Source: CBDATB01 sp965199745 (GTDB taxonomy: Bacteria > Bacteroidota > Bacteroidia > Cytophagales > Flammeovirgaceae). From it: a DNA stretch of 64,000 bases. The translations under genes and the position numbers were made by a program. The stretch lies in NCBI GenBank assembly GCA_965199745.1, contig CBDATB010000012.1, forward strand, positions 124,001 to 188,000. Reading direction: 5' to 3'. The notes beneath the pieces are model-generated. The model was given only the letters and a program-made list of their open reading frames with translations. It did no database searches and had not been told where the DNA came from. Below, in pieces: positions 62,546 through 64,000 of this stretch (within the stretch, counting starts at the first letter, position 1; every line of letters starts with the position of its first letter).

Positions 62546-64000
62546 ATGGATAATTTTATCGTTTCTGCCCGCAAATATCGTCCAGTTTCTTTCGACACAG
62601 TTTTTGGGCAGAATCATGTTACACAGATCTTAAAACATGCGATTGCCGCCAACCAACTGGCACAAGCTTTCTTATTTTGCGGACCTAGGGGAGTTGGTAA
62701 AACGACCTGTGCACGTATTTTAGCTAAAACAATTAATTGTGAAAACCACACCGAAAACCATGAGGCTTGCAATACTTGTACTTCCTGCGTGGCTTTTTCA
62801 CAAAGTACCTCTTACAACATTATAGAACTAGACGCTGCTTCTAACAACTCAGTAGAAGACATCAGGAGTCTTGTCGAGCAGGTACGCTACCCACCGCATT
62901 CGGGTGCGAAAAAAGTATATATTATTGATGAAGTACACATGCTCTCCAATCAGGCTTTCAATGCTTTTTTGAAAACACTAGAAGAACCTCCTGCCTATGC
63001 TGTTTTTATCTTGGCAACTACGGAAAAGCACAAAATTATTCCCACAATCTTGTCGCGTTGCCAAATTTTTGACTTTAAGCGTATGAGTGTTCGCCATATT
63101 GCTATGCAGTTGCAGCATATTGCTGAAAAAGAAGACATTCAAATAAGTCAAAATGCACTTCATTTAATTGCACAAAAAGCTGATGGTGCAATGCGTGACG
63201 CACTTTCGCTATTTGATATGTTAGTAAGTTTTTCCCCCGACAGAAATATAAGTCATCAGGCAATTGCACAGAATTTACATATCTTAGATTGCGACTATTA
63301 TTTTTCTATTACCGACCATCTGCTAAGCCAAAACCTTAGCGCAGCGTTACTAACCTATCACGAAATTTTGCAAAAAGGATTTGATGAGCATTATTTCATT
63401 ACAGGTCTTACCGAACATTTCAGGAATTTACTGCTTGCAAAAGATCCCAAGACTTTATCACTACTAGAAATTTCTGAAAATATTGATAAAAAAAAATATA
63501 CTGAGCAGGTGGTAAAAGCTGACAATTTCTTACTGCTGTCGGCTATTAATATTGCCCATGAAGCAGATTTACAGTTTAAACAAGCTAGCAACCGACGTTT
63601 GCATGTAGAAATTGCACTTATGAAAATATGTCACCTCAAACATGCTATTGTGCTAGACCATTTGCCTGATGGGGAAGAAAAAAAAAACCTAACTAAAAAA
63701 CAAAACACCACAAATACAGCCATACCAACTACTCTAAAAGCCACAGCAGAAAACTCCTCAGGCGATAGCCGCTGGAGTAGAACCCCCAAAATTGTAGGCG
63801 ATATTCGCTCTGTGAAAGCGCAGATTCAATCGCAACCTCAGCAAAAAATAGTACTGCAAACCCTTTCAGATACAACAGCCCAACAGCCTACATTTCCCCA
63901 GCCCCTCGATAAGACTGCTTTAGATAAGGCTTGGAAGGATTATATGCAGAAAATGAAAGCCGCTGAGAAACGCTTTGAGTATATTATTATGTCTGAGCCT
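62546..64000 (+). CDS. dnaX: DNA polymerase III subunits gamma and tau, N-terminal part
   Basis: The first 485 codons; the frame is still open at the right edge. DnaX is the clamp-loader ATPase. Walker A G-P-R-G-V-G-K-T lies near residue 46, the zinc cysteines at about 64-82 (C-E-N ... C-N-T-C-T-S-C), Walker B I-I-D-E-V-H-M-L near 128 and sensor 1 A-T-T-E near 157. Domains I-III run to about residue 370. At 63678-63687 a run of ten A followed by C contains an in-phase A AAA AAC, and stops lie right after it in both other frames, suggesting a short gamma form of about 380-383 residues as well as full tau. The tau-specific region continues to the edge. Confidence 0.95.
   Translation, partial: MDNFIVSARKYRPVSFDTVFGQNHVTQILKHAIAANQLAQAFLFCGPRGVGKTTCARILAKTINCENHTENHEACNTCTSCVAFSQSTSYNIIELDAASNNSVEDIRSLVEQVRYPPHSGAKKVYIIDEVHMLSNQAFNAFLKTLEEPPAYAVFILATTEKHKIIPTILSRCQIFDFKRMSVRHIAMQLQHIAEKEDIQISQNALHLIAQKADGAMRDALSLFDMLVSFSPDRNISHQAIAQNLHILDCDYYFSITDHLLSQNLSAALLTYHEILQKGFDEHYFITGLTEHFRNLLLAKDPKTLSLLEISENIDKKKYTEQVVKADNFLLLSAINIAHEADLQFKQASNRRLHVEIALMKICHLKHAIVLDHLPDGEEKKNLTKKQNTTNTAIPTTLKATAENSSGDSRWSRTPKIVGDIRSVKAQIQSQPQQKIVLQTLSDTTAQQPTFPQPLDKTALDKAWKDYMQKMKAAEKRFEYIIMSEP
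63678..63696 (+). other. Candidate slippage site in dnaX
   Basis: A10 at 63678-63687, then CCTAACTAA. Codons in phase are GAA GAA AAA AAA AAC CTA. The +1 frame meets TAA at 63690-63692 and the -1 frame TAA at 63694-63696, so gain or loss of one base (by polymerase) or a -1 shift (by ribosome) ends translation at once. Thermus dnaX makes gamma by polymerase slippage on A9 and E. coli by -1 shift on A AAA AAG. Position just after domain III fits. Confidence 0.6.

Overview
The window comes from a member of the Bacteroidota, most like the Cytophagia/Chitinophagia side of the phylum (inference). The signs are a SusC/SusD pair, many upstream regions with the Bacteroidota promoter pattern (TTTG or TTG, 19-21 bp, TAnnTTTG), an E. 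coli-unlike bS16 with a long acidic tail, a very long NusB, an 1121-residue SecA without the C-terminal zinc knuckle, and the order nusB - DUF1573 - yajC - ybbR - coaE. Base composition is AT-rich. I saw no rRNA, tRNA, CRISPR array, intact insertion sequence or phage.

Layout. 1-5.4 kb: the end of a SusE/SusF-like gene and a SusC/SusD glycan-uptake pair. 5.5-11 kb: HU-like protein, TPR protein, a 29-residue basic protein, RNase G, an EEP-family phosphoesterase and an aldehyde dehydrogenase. 11-21.5 kb: sucC and ddl (minus), secA and a SPOR-like protein (plus), then a sulfotransferase-like gene, murB and a tandem ABC ATPase that has lost its catalytic motifs (minus). 21.6-31.6 kb: a surface-glycan island with two glycosyltransferases, two methyltransferase-like genes, a sugar amidotransferase-HisH-HisF module, a bi-domain oxidoreductase, a 100-bp duplicated promoter segment and two gene remnants. 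32.5-48.8 kb: housekeeping and biosynthesis (nadA-nadB, a heptosyltransferase, an EamA transporter, yicC, a sigma-54-type regulator, rpsP, fabD, tyrA, a metal permease fused to a DtxR-like repressor, secG, trpA, acyl-CoA dehydrogenase, trpC). 49-55.8 kb (minus): mreB-mreC-mreD, ccmF and an acyltransferase-aminopeptidase fusion. 56-64 kb: small genes, DnaJ-TPR, nusB, YtxH, DUF1573, yajC, ybbR, coaE and the first 485 codons of dnaX.

How it fits together. Much of the window serves the envelope: secretion (SecA, SecG, YajC), wall and shape (MurB, Ddl, MreBCD), surface polysaccharide (the island, the GT9 enzyme) and glycan import (SusCD). The most unusual items are: the intact-length but motif-less double ABC ATPase; three homopolymer sites (a frame break in yajC at an in-frame A AAA AAC, a C-terminal frame break at T9 in the gene before secG, and an A10 run in dnaX followed by stops in both other frames, as expected for making a short gamma-type subunit); the permease-repressor fusion; the acyltransferase-peptidase fusion; and the repeat-driven remodelling of the glycan island.
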